Part shown: piece after piece, positions 15,764-22,900 of the stretch | Numbering within the stretch: the stretch's first letter is position 1 | Layout of the letters: each line of letters starts with the position of its first letter | DNA from: Acidiferrobacteraceae bacterium | GTDB taxonomy: Bacteria > Pseudomonadota > Gammaproteobacteria > Arenicellales > UBA868 | Direction: 5' to 3' | NCBI GenBank assembly: GCA_002721105.1 | Contig: PBJL01000006.1 | Coordinates: 1 to 22,900 of the forward strand | DNA length: 22,900 bases | Notes under the pieces: model-generated | Databases searched by the model: none | Told to the model about the DNA's origin: nothing | Seen by the model: only the letters and a program-made list of their open reading frames with translations | Program-made: the position numbers and the translations under genes

Positions 15764-16078
15764 ATGAAAATACTTTTAGCGCTGTATAAAAACACCCCAC
15801 CAAGATGCCATATGCTAAACCAATCATCATCTTTAGTAAATAATACCATGCTACTACACTCTCATCCAAAGGTAAAAATGTTTTCACAATTTACAGAAAC
15901 ATTTTTCATCTGTCTCTTTAAAACAAGCCATCGTTTTGGATTTGATCGGATAACGCAAAATTCAAAATTAACTCTTCTTTTTTCATATTATATGCGGGCT
16001 AAGTTAAAACAAAAACATGGCCGGAACGCATTATTATTAAAGATCCTAAGAAATGGCCTAAGAAAAATAAAACGTTAA
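15764..16078 (+). pseudogene. Possible sulfotransferase remnant in the divergent spacer
   Basis: An open frame of 104 codons lies on the plus strand between the two arms. AAGG sits five bases before the ATG at 15764; the frame is open further upstream to an ATG at 15692. The middle part reads NQSSSLVNNTMLLHSHPKVK and then MFSQ, which resembles the phosphosulfate-binding loop and SHP motif at the N-terminus of sulfotransferases. The PRSGT loop is degenerate and the protein stops after about 100 residues, far short of a full enzyme. The rest is basic (RAKLKQKHGRN). It may be a decayed gene or a chance ORF. Confidence 0.3.
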
Positions 16079-16318
16079 AGTGCCAATAAACCTAAAGAAA
16101 CTATCACTTTGATTTCATATTCAAGGGATATTCAAAAATTAAATCAATCCAAGAAAACCTTAATAAAATTAGATCCGAATTAATAAACAAAGGAGGTTTC
16201 ATAGCACTTTAAAACCATAACTCTGAAAAATTTCTAGCTTTAAAACACTCTGTGAGGTACTCTGTTCAGTAATAATTCACTGACTTTCATCAAGTTTGAA
16301 TTTACTTGTCGTACTAGA
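16079..16318 (+). other. AT-rich spacer with an orphan Shine-Dalgarno sequence
   Basis: No gene is visible in these 240 bases ahead of the second C-methyltransferase. AAAGGAGGT (16189-16197) is a near-perfect ribosome binding site, but the following codons are ATA, GCA, CTT and TAA, so nothing useful is translated from it. The frame of the downstream gene is open back to 16256 but offers no ATG. No convincing promoter was found. Confidence 0.5.
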
Positions 16319-17527
16319 TTGAACTTACCTAATAACAGTAATAGGTGCACCGTTTGCCAGTCAGAGAATTTGCGATCTAGTGTTTCGTTTGGTAAACAGC
16401 CACCCTCAAACCGTTTCCTTCCCCCTGGTGTTGATAGTCTGGCCCCTGAAGAATTTTTTCCTCTAAATTTGGGATATTGTATGCAGTGCGATACTATGCA
16501 ATTGGTAGGTAGAATGCCTGTCGAATTGGTTCGGCCTCGATATAACTGGTTGGTTTATAACGAACCCGAAGAACATCTTGATGATGTTGTAAATAAGTTA
16601 ACCGGGTTGTCAAACATAAATGCCTCCTCTCGGTTTCTGGGAATTACCTACAAAGACAAAAGCTCCTTGAATCGAATAAACCGTCTTGGGTTTCCTCACA
16701 CAGACTGTATCAGCGAGAGTGACCTAAAGTGTTCTACAGAACCGTTCGGTTTGGAAACCATCCAAGAAATCCTAAGTAGTGAGGCCACCACTAAGCGACT
16801 TAGAGCGATTTATGGTCGTTCAGAAATGATTCTGCTGCGCCATATCATTGAGCATGCGTCGGACGCAAGCAACTTGATTCGATCTTTACGTGGACTATTA
16901 AAGCCTGATGGGTATATGATGTTTGAGTTGCCGGACAGTAAGAAAATTTTTAGAGCGAATAATCACGCCTTTATATGGGAAGAGCATATTAGCTATTTTA
17001 CTGAAGCATCAGTGGGACAATTAGCTAAAGCTGTCGGTGCTGAAATAGTCTGGTTGAAACAATTTTCCTACCCATATGAAAATTCTTTGGTCGCTCTGTT
17101 CCAGTTTTCTGATGTTAAAAAAACTTCTGCGGCCCTACAAATGCCAAAAAGTTCAGCTTCGGTATTGGAGAGTTTTGCGAAAGGTTTAGATACTTCTTCT
17201 AAGCGATGGCGAGAGAAACTGCAAGTTCATTGCGAAAAAGGTGAAAAGGTGGCTGTATTCGGCGCAGGCCACTTAGCCGTTAAATTTATTAATTTTTATA
17301 ATTTAAGAGGTTTGATTGATTGTGTTATCGATGACAACCCTGATAAAACTGCCATGACTATGCCCGGATCAGGTATAGAAGTAGTTCCTTCAGCAGAACT
17401 TTTCTTACGGGATATCCGTCTTTGTATTTCTACGCTCAACCCAGAAAGCGAAAAAAAAGTGAGAAGCAAGCTTGCGAGGTATTTTGATGCGGGGGGAGAT
17501 TTTGTTCCGGCGTTTTCTACGGTCTAG
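16319..17527 (+). CDS. Zinc-finger C-methyltransferase homologue with degenerate SAM loop
   Basis: Protein of 402 residues built like the sugar C-methyltransferase at 5583-6842. The zinc cysteines are C10/C13 (CTVC) and C54/C57 (CMQC). WEEHISYFT at 220-228 matches the catalytic EH motif. ELPDSKK (203-209) and a C-terminal Rossmann-like domain from about 311 (VAVFGAGHLA) are also present. Where the first protein has EIGSNDGTLL, this one has FLGITYKDKSS (106-116), without the glycine pattern of a SAM-binding loop. It may bind SAM differently, act in another way or be inactive. The start is a TTG without a clear ribosome binding site, chosen because the first Cys pair then lies near the N-terminus. 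It leads the plus-strand arm, 7 bases before the cupin gene. Confidence 0.8.
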   Translation: MNLPNNSNRCTVCQSENLRSSVSFGKQPPSNRFLPPGVDSLAPEEFFPLNLGYCMQCDTMQLVGRMPVELVRPRYNWLVYNEPEEHLDDVVNKLTGLSNINASSRFLGITYKDKSSLNRINRLGFPHTDCISESDLKCSTEPFGLETIQEILSSEATTKRLRAIYGRSEMILLRHIIEHASDASNLIRSLRGLLKPDGYMMFELPDSKKIFRANNHAFIWEEHISYFTEASVGQLAKAVGAEIVWLKQFSYPYENSLVALFQFSDVKKTSAALQMPKSSASVLESFAKGLDTSSKRWREKLQVHCEKGEKVAVFGAGHLAVKFINFYNLRGLIDCVIDDNPDKTAMTMPGSGIEVVPSAELFLRDIRLCISTLNPESEKKVRSKLARYFDAGGDFVPAFSTV

Positions 17528-17534
17528 GATTAAT

Positions 17535-18068
17535 ATGGATTTGCTACTCAATAAAGTTAGCGAAGAAGTTTTTGTTGCACAGGATGAGATTGTATGCTTT
17601 GGATTAAAGGAAATAAAATTTATAAAAGAATGCGCCCTAAAGAATCGTCGTGGTCGCGCAAGAATTTGCGCGCACAAAAATACTAATGACACCTTGCATC
17701 AAATGCTGATTGGAATTAGAGCAGATAGCTATATCAGGCCACACAAGCATGAAAAAAAGGTTGAGTCCTTTCACTTGGTGGAGGGCGCCGCCGACATTGT
17801 TATTCTTAATGATGCGGGAGATATCTCAGATGTGATTGAACTTTCCTCTGAGGGAAGTTTTTTTTACCGGCTAGCTCAACCGCGTTACCATACATTGCTA
17901 ATTAACTCTCCCGTGTTGGTCATACATGAAGTAACAAATGGTCCTTTTGATCGAACCCAAATCAACTTAGCTTCTTTTTCTCCGCCAGAAGGTGATAGTG
18001 CTACGGTAGACTATATTAAAAAATTGCGGTTGAAAGTAAAACTGTGGAAGAATGACTATGCTCATTGA
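17535..18068 (+). CDS. wbuC: WbuC-family cupin metalloprotein
   Basis: Cupin protein of 177 residues. The segment IRPHKHEKKVESFHLVEG (67-84) gives metal ligands His70, His72 and Glu77, and His119 (PRYHTLL) supplies the fourth. RARICAHKNTNDTLHQMLIG ahead of it fits the family's N-terminal part. WbuC proteins are found in O-antigen clusters, but their reaction is not known to me. The ATG at 17535 has AGGA five bases upstream; a longer in-frame start at 17472 would overlap the previous gene and is rejected. It follows the C-methyltransferase homologue by 7 bases and is likely in one transcript with it. Confidence 0.88.
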   Translation: MDLLLNKVSEEVFVAQDEIVCFGLKEIKFIKECALKNRRGRARICAHKNTNDTLHQMLIGIRADSYIRPHKHEKKVESFHLVEGAADIVILNDAGDISDVIELSSEGSFFYRLAQPRYHTLLINSPVLVIHEVTNGPFDRTQINLASFSPPEGDSATVDYIKKLRLKVKLWKNDYAH

Positions 18069-18231
18069 TCATCGTTTCTCCCATTGACAAGCTAATATTT
18101 TTTTATGCTTGAAGTGGAAACCCGGCTCGGATGTGTTGAAAACCCTTGTTTTTTGATCAGGAGTTGTTTGCAAAAAGCATATAAATATTTAACGGTACGT
18201 TTGCCATGAGTATTACATTCGAGACTTTTAA

Positions 18232-19707
18232 ATGCTAGATCAAAAAATTATTGCTGAAATTAGAAATAAAATAGGGTCTGATAAACGCATTGCTTTTGTA
18301 TCGGGAAACTTTAATACTATTCATCCTGGCCATTTTCGTTTATTAAAGTTTGCTGCTGAATGTGGCGACTATCTTATTGTTGGCGTCACTGATGATAAAG
18401 CTGACGGCGTTTTGGTCCCTAAGCAATTGAGGCTCGAAGGGGTAAGATCTATTAACTATGTGGATTACTCCTTTACTATGAGCAGCCCACCTGAACATAT
18501 AATTATGATGCTGAAACCGTCTATCGTAGTCAAAGGTCAGGAACATGAGGTGCAATTTAATCCTGAACAAGATGTTGTTGACAACTATGGTGGAAAACTA
18601 CTTTTTAGTTCAGGTGAAATGCGATTTTCAAGCGTTGATCTAATACGTCAGGAAATGCTTAAGCCGAATTTATCATCTATAACACTACCTGAAGAATTTT
18701 CTAGGCGGCACGGATTTTCCACAAATGACCTGCTTGCTGTCATGGAAAAGTTTAAAGGACTTCGAGTCACCATATTGGGTGATCTTATAGTTGATGAATA
18801 TATTTCCTGTGATCCTCTTGGTATGTCGCAGGAGGACCCGACTCTGGTTGTTACCCCAATACAACAAAAATATTTTTTAGGTGGTGCGGCCATTGTTGCG
18901 GCTCACGGTCACAGCCTAGGTGCGGATGTAAATTATTTCTCCGTTTCAGGAAAAGACGCGGTTGCTGATTTTGCACGTGAAGAACTAAATGCATTGGGAG
19001 TAACAACAGAAATATTTAAAGATGACAGTCGACCAACTACTCTCAAACAACGATTTCGCGCTAGTGGGAAAACTTTACTTCGTGTTAACCATCTGCGACA
19101 ACATGATATTAGTTTGCAAATAGCTCGCAAGCTTAGAGCGGCAGTAGAGGTTGCTGTGTCCAGATCCGATCTTGTTATTTTTTCTGATTTTAATTATGGG
19201 TGTTTGCCTCAATCCTTGGTAAATAAGGTTTCGGAAATTTGCTGCAAAAATAATATACTGATGGTTGCCGATAGCCAGTCTTCTTCTCAAATGGGTGATG
19301 TTTCACGTTTTAAAGACATGTTATTGTTAACCCCTACTGAACATGAAGCTAGGCTTGCGTTGCAAGATTTTAATTCTGGATTGGTTATGCTTGCTGATAA
19401 ACTTTGTAAAAAAGCACGAGCTAAAAATGTAATTTTAACTTTGGGTGCCGAAGGCATCATCGCTCATGCTACTCCATCAAATAATGACCAGTGGGTTAAC
19501 GACCGTTTGCCCGCATTTAATACGGCCCCTAAAGACTCTTCTGGGGCAGGCGATAGTTTATTAGTTTGTTGCTCTATGGCAATGGCTGTAGGCGCAGACA
19601 TCTGGAAAAGTATGTACCTTGGCTCTATTGCTGCAGCCTGCCAAGTGAGCCGAGTAGGAAATACCCCCTTATTGCCTCAAGATCTTAGGCAGGAGCTAAC
19701 AGATTAA
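18232..19707 (+). CDS. Bifunctional heptose nucleotidyltransferase/kinase, HldE-like with reversed domain order
   Basis: Protein of 491 residues. Residues 1-145 are a nucleotidyltransferase with GNFNTIHPGHFRLL (25-38, HxGH motif), VVKGQEHE near 99-106 and FSSVDLIR near 132-139. These match HldE's VKGGDY and STTNII regions. Residues 170-490 are a PfkB-family kinase with FLGGAAIVAAH (215-225), SDFNYG (318-323) and DSSGAGDS (435-442), Asp441 being the catalytic base. In E. coli HldE the kinase comes first, so the order is swapped here. It should phosphorylate heptose 7-phosphate at C1 and transfer a nucleotide, if both domains are active. It lies 163 bases after the cupin gene and 2 bases before the second nucleotidyltransferase gene. 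Confidence 0.88.
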   Translation: MLDQKIIAEIRNKIGSDKRIAFVSGNFNTIHPGHFRLLKFAAECGDYLIVGVTDDKADGVLVPKQLRLEGVRSINYVDYSFTMSSPPEHIIMMLKPSIVVKGQEHEVQFNPEQDVVDNYGGKLLFSSGEMRFSSVDLIRQEMLKPNLSSITLPEEFSRRHGFSTNDLLAVMEKFKGLRVTILGDLIVDEYISCDPLGMSQEDPTLVVTPIQQKYFLGGAAIVAAHGHSLGADVNYFSVSGKDAVADFAREELNALGVTTEIFKDDSRPTTLKQRFRASGKTLLRVNHLRQHDISLQIARKLRAAVEVAVSRSDLVIFSDFNYGCLPQSLVNKVSEICCKNNILMVADSQSSSQMGDVSRFKDMLLLTPTEHEARLALQDFNSGLVMLADKLCKKARAKNVILTLGAEGIIAHATPSNNDQWVNDRLPAFNTAPKDSSGAGDSLLVCCSMAMAVGADIWKSMYLGSIAAACQVSRVGNTPLLPQDLRQELTD

Positions 19708-19709
19708 TT

Positions 19710-20441
19710 ATGCGTGCACTTCTTCTCGCTGCTGGTTATGGAACGCGTTTAAGGCCAATAACTGATTCTGTTCCTAAATGTCTTGTTGAAATAAATGGCA
19801 GACCACTTTTGGATCATTGGATTGAGCTGTTAAGTAAGGGTGGCATTGTCGATATTATGATTAATCTTCACTACTTGCCAGAAGTTGTTAGATCCTATTT
19901 AGATCAGTGTGATTTCTCGTTGAATATAATGACTGTATACGAAGAGAAACTTATGGGGACAGGTGGAACACTATTGAGAAATAGAGATTATTTTAAGAAT
20001 GAACCCTTAATGCTGATTCACGCAGATAACCTTTCGTTGTTTGATATGAGTGCTTTTATCCAGAGGTATGAAACAAGAGAAGCCGGTATTGAAATGACAA
20101 TGATGACATTTACCACTGCCGAGCCAGAGTTGTGCGGTATTGTTGAGCTCGATGAACGTGGGATCGTCAAGAAAATTTTTGAGAAAGTAGAAAACCCACC
20201 AAGAAATTTAGCGAACGGTGCTGTTTATATTTTAGCACCTTCGGTTATGAATTTTTTGATTGGTTTAAATCGTAAAACGATCAATTTTAGCACAGAAGTT
20301 CTTCCTCACTTTTTGGGGCGTATAAATTCATTCCATAATAATATTTATCACCGCGATATTGGGAATGTGGAAAGCCTTAGGGTTGCGCAGCATGAGTACC
20401 CCGTTGCTGTTGCAAAACAGCGTCTAAATAGTTGCCTCTGA
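19710..20441 (+). CDS. Sugar-1-phosphate nucleotidyltransferase (HddC/mannose-1-P guanylyltransferase type)
   Basis: Protein of 243 residues with the N-terminal signature LLLAAGYGTRLRP (4-16), PKCLVEINGRPLL (22-34) and IHADN with the metal-binding Asp106. It activates a sugar 1-phosphate with an NTP. The size and neighbours suggest heptose 1-phosphate guanylyltransferase (HddC-like), giving GDP-heptose, but mannose or glucose 1-phosphate cannot be ruled out. It starts 2 bases after the HldE-like gene, so the two are translated together. Their products would be two nucleotidyltransferase activities in one pathway, which raises the question of which one is used. It ends the plus-strand arm. Confidence 0.88.
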   Translation: MRALLLAAGYGTRLRPITDSVPKCLVEINGRPLLDHWIELLSKGGIVDIMINLHYLPEVVRSYLDQCDFSLNIMTVYEEKLMGTGGTLLRNRDYFKNEPLMLIHADNLSLFDMSAFIQRYETREAGIEMTMMTFTTAEPELCGIVELDERGIVKKIFEKVENPPRNLANGAVYILAPSVMNFLIGLNRKTINFSTEVLPHFLGRINSFHNNIYHRDIGNVESLRVAQHEYPVAVAKQRLNSCL

Positions 20442-20754
20442 AAAAATGTGATTTTGGAATTTTGGGCTAGTTTTTTTTCTTTCTTTTTAATAAGTTGCAG
20501 GGCTATTTTAAATAGTGACGAAAAAGGAAAAAGACGTTCAGTCGTTAGCATGCAACGTACATCCTTGATAAACGGCCAATAAAAAATAATACCAAAATAC
20601 TAATAAATTTTGAGCATTCGCCATTAGATTAAAAGTAAATACTCCACGATTATTTGGTTTTCCGAGATGAAAAATAATTTATAATTAATGTTAAAAAAAC
20701 TAAATTTTAACTTCCCATTTAAAAATTTTACCCATGGATTTTTCGGTACGAGTG
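20442..20754 (+). other. Spacer between the sugar cluster and the Sel1-repeat genes
   Basis: No gene is supported here. A T-run at about 20471-20478 follows the nucleotidyltransferase stop but has no clear stem before it, so I do not call a terminator. A perfect TATAAT at 20680-20685 could be the -10 box for the Sel1 genes, but no good -35 box lies at the right distance. GTTAAAA (20690-20696) and TTTTAAC (20705-20711) form a short AT-rich inverted repeat just downstream of it. Confidence 0.5.
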
Positions 20755-21333
20755 ATGAAAAAATATTTTATTATTTTTTTGTTTGTAATGTTTGCAGGTT
20801 TCATAAATTCAAGTTATCAAAAAGCTCAAGATGCTTTTTATAGAGGAGATTATGCTGAAGCTGTTAAAGGTTTTAAACTGCTTGCAGAGCAGGGTGATCC
20901 CAGAGGTCAATATGGTTTGGCCATCATGCATGACCTTGGAGAGGGGCTTCCTCAAAGTTCCAAGAAGGCCTTGCAATATTACAGAGCTGCTGCTGAACAA
21001 GGATTTGCAGATGCCCAAAACAATCTGGGGGTCATGTATGACCAAGGCGAAGGCGTTGAAAACAACTACAAAGAAGCTTTGAAGTGGTACCAGCTGGCAG
21101 CAGAAAATGGAAACAGGGATGCACCTAATAACATTGGAGTGCTATACATGACTGGTTTGGGAATTCCCCGAGATTTTGTAATGGCACATAAATGGTTCAC
21201 TGTTGCAGGGGCAAGAGATATTGAGGCAAAGAGGAACAAGAAATTTGTTGAGAAGCGGCTAACAAACGAGCAAATTGAGGAATCAAAACAATTTGCGGAA
21301 GAGTGGAAAAAAAAGGTGATGAAAATCCAATGA
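20755..21333 (+). CDS. Secreted Sel1-repeat protein 1
   Basis: Protein of 192 residues from the ATG at 20755. MKKYFIIFLFVMFAGF is a Sec-type signal peptide, so it is probably periplasmic. An ATG 21 bases upstream is in frame but would put extra residues ahead of the signal. Three Sel1-like repeats follow from about residue 47 to 156, with repeated patterns such as AQNNLGVMYDQGEGV and ALKWYQLAAENG. These alpha-helical TPR-like repeats bind proteins. The C-terminal tail is charged and helical (EQIEESKQFAEEWKKK). Its end overlaps the start of the second Sel1 gene in an ATGA. The partner is unknown and no link to the sugar genes is visible. Confidence 0.9.
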   Translation: MKKYFIIFLFVMFAGFINSSYQKAQDAFYRGDYAEAVKGFKLLAEQGDPRGQYGLAIMHDLGEGLPQSSKKALQYYRAAAEQGFADAQNNLGVMYDQGEGVENNYKEALKWYQLAAENGNRDAPNNIGVLYMTGLGIPRDFVMAHKWFTVAGARDIEAKRNKKFVEKRLTNEQIEESKQFAEEWKKKVMKIQ

Positions 21334-21860
21334 GCCAGACTTTATCCCACCAACAAAATTTAGTGAAAAATTTTTTAAAAGGTATAAATTTCTCGATCCT
21401 GCTTGCCGTTTTTTCCTTTTCATCTGCTTCTTTTGCAAATGATTTTGACGAGGGATTGGAGGCAATTCATGGAACAGACTATAAAAAGGCTCTTAAAATA
21501 TTAGTGCCGTTGGCTTCCAAGGGGCATGCACCTTCCCAATATAACCTTGGTGTGATGCATGAATGGGGAAATGGTGTCCCAAAAGACTATGTTAAGGCTA
21601 TGAAATGGTACCGGCTTTCTGCGAAAGGATCCCACAAAGACGCTCAAAATAATCTGGGTGCAATGTATAGTAAAGGAGAAGGTACCGAACAAAACTTTAT
21701 CAATGCTTTGAAATGGTTTTTGATTTCTGCGGAAAATGGCAGTGAGGCGGGTATAAAAAATATAGATATTATAGAAAAAAGAATGAGCCAAGAACAAATA
21801 ACAAAAGCAAGAAAACTTGCGAGAGAATGGTCTAAAAAGCATCGTGAAAAGGAGCTCTAA
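21330..21860 (+). CDS. Secreted Sel1-repeat protein 2
   Basis: Protein of 176 residues. The ATG at 21330 overlaps the TGA of the previous gene. An in-frame start at 21303, inside the previous gene, would only add residues before the signal. A signal peptide (FSILLAVFSFSSASFA) probably ends near residue 36. Two or three Sel1 repeats span about 49-140 (YNLGVMHEWGNGVPKDYVKA, then AQNNLGAMYSKGEGT). The tail RMSQEQITKARKLAREWSKK resembles the tail of the first protein, so the pair arose by tandem duplication. Likely periplasmic scaffold or binding protein, co-expressed with its paralogue. Confidence 0.9.
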   Translation: MSQTLSHQQNLVKNFLKGINFSILLAVFSFSSASFANDFDEGLEAIHGTDYKKALKILVPLASKGHAPSQYNLGVMHEWGNGVPKDYVKAMKWYRLSAKGSHKDAQNNLGAMYSKGEGTEQNFINALKWFLISAENGSEAGIKNIDIIEKRMSQEQITKARKLAREWSKKHREKEL

Positions 21861-21929
21861 AAATTAGAAATTTCAATCGTTGCTCTGATACCTTATTGTT
21901 TTCTCTGGAAGTTCGCGAGCTTCATTAAT

Positions 21930-22235
21930 TTGTTTGGCATATTCGGATTATTTATTCTACAACTTTTGCTAATTCCAAAAATCTTTCAAGTTCTTGGTTG
22001 GCTTTTAAATATTACTTTCTCTTACAGTAAGCATTTCCCAGATAAAACAAATTATCAGTATGCTCAGGAAAAAAGGTTTTTACGTGGTCAAGATGGTGAA
22101 CGACTTTTTTATAATCGCCTCCAAGGAAAAATGGTAGACGCTAGAGAAACCTTCTTAAAAAGGTTACGGGCTAGTATGCTCTATGGTGGGTCAATTTCAA
22201 AAATCCTTCACATGGTTTTTCACAGGGTATGGTGA
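21930..22235 (+). CDS. Small membrane-type ORF without ATG start
   Basis: A frame of 101 codons from a TTG at 21930; the same frame is open back to the stop of the second Sel1 gene at 21858-21860, so an earlier non-ATG start such as CTG at 21885 is possible. The N-terminal part is strongly hydrophobic (FGIFGLFILQLLLIPKIF), giving one or two membrane helices. The C-terminal half is basic and soluble (KTNYQYAQEKRFLRGQDGER). I do not recognise it, and no ribosome binding site is clear. It could be a real small membrane protein of the Sel1 transcript or the end of a decayed gene. Confidence 0.4.
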   Translation: MFGIFGLFILQLLLIPKIFQVLGWLLNITFSYSKHFPDKTNYQYAQEKRFLRGQDGERLFYNRLQGKMVDARETFLKRLRASMLYGGSISKILHMVFHRVW

Positions 22236-22454
22236 TTGTTCAATAATGTTATGTTTTTAGAGGTTGAATGAAAATTTGTATGAAACAAGGCTTTAAACAG
22301 TATGTTTATTATTTATATTCAATAATGAAAGAATCTAGTTAAAGAGAGGGCCGTTCTATTGAGATTTTACCGTGATTCAAATAAAATTTAATTTATTTTT
22401 AATTTGAGAAACTTATAAGTATTGGTCCATTTGTAAACACTCAGAGTTTATGCT

Positions 22455-22900
22455 ATGCGTCTTCGGCTTGCAAATTTTCTGGTGCCAATTTTCGTTTTTT
22501 TGGCGGCGTGTCACCAGAATTCTTCTACTGATCCAGAATCGATATCTCGGATTGTTGTTGCTATCGATGCTACTTTTATTCCAATGTCTTTTATAAATGG
22601 AGAAAACCAGCTAGACGGGTTTGAGGTAGATTTGATTAAAGAAGTTGCTAGAGAAGCAAACTTGTCGTACAAGTTGATAAATGTAGAGTGGGGTGGACTG
22701 TTCGGAGGCCTGATCACGAAAAAATTTGATTTGGTTATAAGCTCTGTTGGAATTATCGAAGAGAGAAAGAGAAGAATGGCATTTAGCATTCCTTATTTGA
22801 AAAGTGGAGCAGCTGTTCTTGCGCGAAGTGATATTAAAAATGTTAATTCATTGGAAGATCTGGAAAAATTAGGTGCCCGGGTAGGAGCACAAATAAACAC
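22455..22900 (+). CDS. Lipoprotein solute-binding protein, polar amino acid type (partial)
   Basis: The first 148 residues of an SBP_bac_3-type protein cut by the window end. A lipoprotein signal peptide ends in FLAAC, with the lipidated Cys at residue 19. The mature part has VVAIDATFIPMSFINGENQL, GFEVDLIKEVARE, WGGLFGGLITKKFDLVISSV and RRRMAFSIPY, the pattern of periplasmic amino acid-binding proteins of ABC transporters. It captures an amino acid or similar small ligand, or serves as a sensor domain if more domains follow. The ATG at 22455 keeps the signal peptide in frame. The ligand cannot be predicted. Confidence 0.92.
   Translation, partial: MRLRLANFLVPIFVFLAACHQNSSTDPESISRIVVAIDATFIPMSFINGENQLDGFEVDLIKEVAREANLSYKLINVEWGGLFGGLITKKFDLVISSVGIIEERKRRMAFSIPYLKSGAAVLARSDIKNVNSLEDLEKLGARVGAQIN

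Noticed and set aside
18084..18112. TTGACA at 18084-18089 as a promoter for the HldE-like gene
   Set aside because: The -35 box is perfect, but no acceptable -10 box lies 16-18 bases downstream; the nearest, TATGCT, is only 14 away.
20442..20480. Intrinsic terminator after the nucleotidyltransferase gene
   Set aside because: There is a T-run but no GC stem ahead of it.
22239..22327. Repeated TTCAATAATG in the spacer before the solute-binding protein gene
   Set aside because: Two 10-mers in AT-rich DNA 79 bases apart are expected by chance.
1..22900. CRISPR arrays, transposases and integrases
   Set aside because: No regularly spaced repeats and no reading frame with transposase or integrase motifs were seen on either strand.

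Overview
The window is AT-rich DNA from a Gram-negative bacterium. Lipoprotein and Sec-type signal peptides, a heptose-type sugar pathway and Sel1-repeat proteins all point that way. The lineage cannot be fixed from the sequence; Nitrospinota or a gammaproteobacterium are guesses only. Most of the window (about 1.1-20.4 kb) is a cluster for making and editing a nucleotide sugar of the lipopolysaccharide, O-antigen or surface-glycan kind, flanked by unrelated genes.

Left flank (1-1140): the start of a 1-Cys peroxiredoxin on the minus strand with a palindrome in its upstream region, a small three-helix membrane protein on the plus strand, a 14-bp tandem duplication, and the 5' half of a tRNA-Lys(CUU) gene that runs straight into a terminator-like hairpin. 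This remnant marks the left edge of the sugar cluster.

Minus-strand arm (15709 down to 1143), in transcription order: an NAD-dependent epimerase, a 4,6-dehydratase-like SDR, a 48-codon orphan ORF, a GmhA-like SIS isomerase, the two halves of a split transketolase, a HAD phosphatase, an APH-fold kinase, a methyltransferase, a zinc-type alcohol dehydrogenase, a classical SDR, a zinc-finger C-methyltransferase, a SPASM radical SAM enzyme, a B12-binding radical SAM enzyme and one GT2 glycosyltransferase. Several genes overlap or nearly touch, so parts of this arm are clearly co-transcribed. Internal promoters are likely near 13.7 kb and 4.4 kb.

Plus-strand arm (16319-20441): a second zinc-finger C-methyltransferase homologue whose SAM-binding loop is degenerate, a WbuC-type cupin, a bifunctional heptose kinase/nucleotidyltransferase with its two domains in the reverse of the HldE order, and a sugar-1-phosphate nucleotidyltransferase.

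Taken together (inference), transketolase could supply sedoheptulose 7-phosphate, which the SIS isomerase, the kinase domain, the HAD phosphatase and a nucleotidyltransferase would turn into an NDP-heptose. The epimerase, dehydratase, radical SAM enzymes, dehydrogenases and methyltransferases would then edit it. The window holds only one glycosyltransferase and no flippase, polymerase or ABC exporter, so it looks like a sugar-making module rather than a whole polysaccharide locus.

Right flank (20442-22900): two tandem paralogous secreted Sel1-repeat proteins, a small membrane-type ORF without an ATG start, and the start of a lipoprotein solute-binding protein of the polar amino acid type, cut by the window end.
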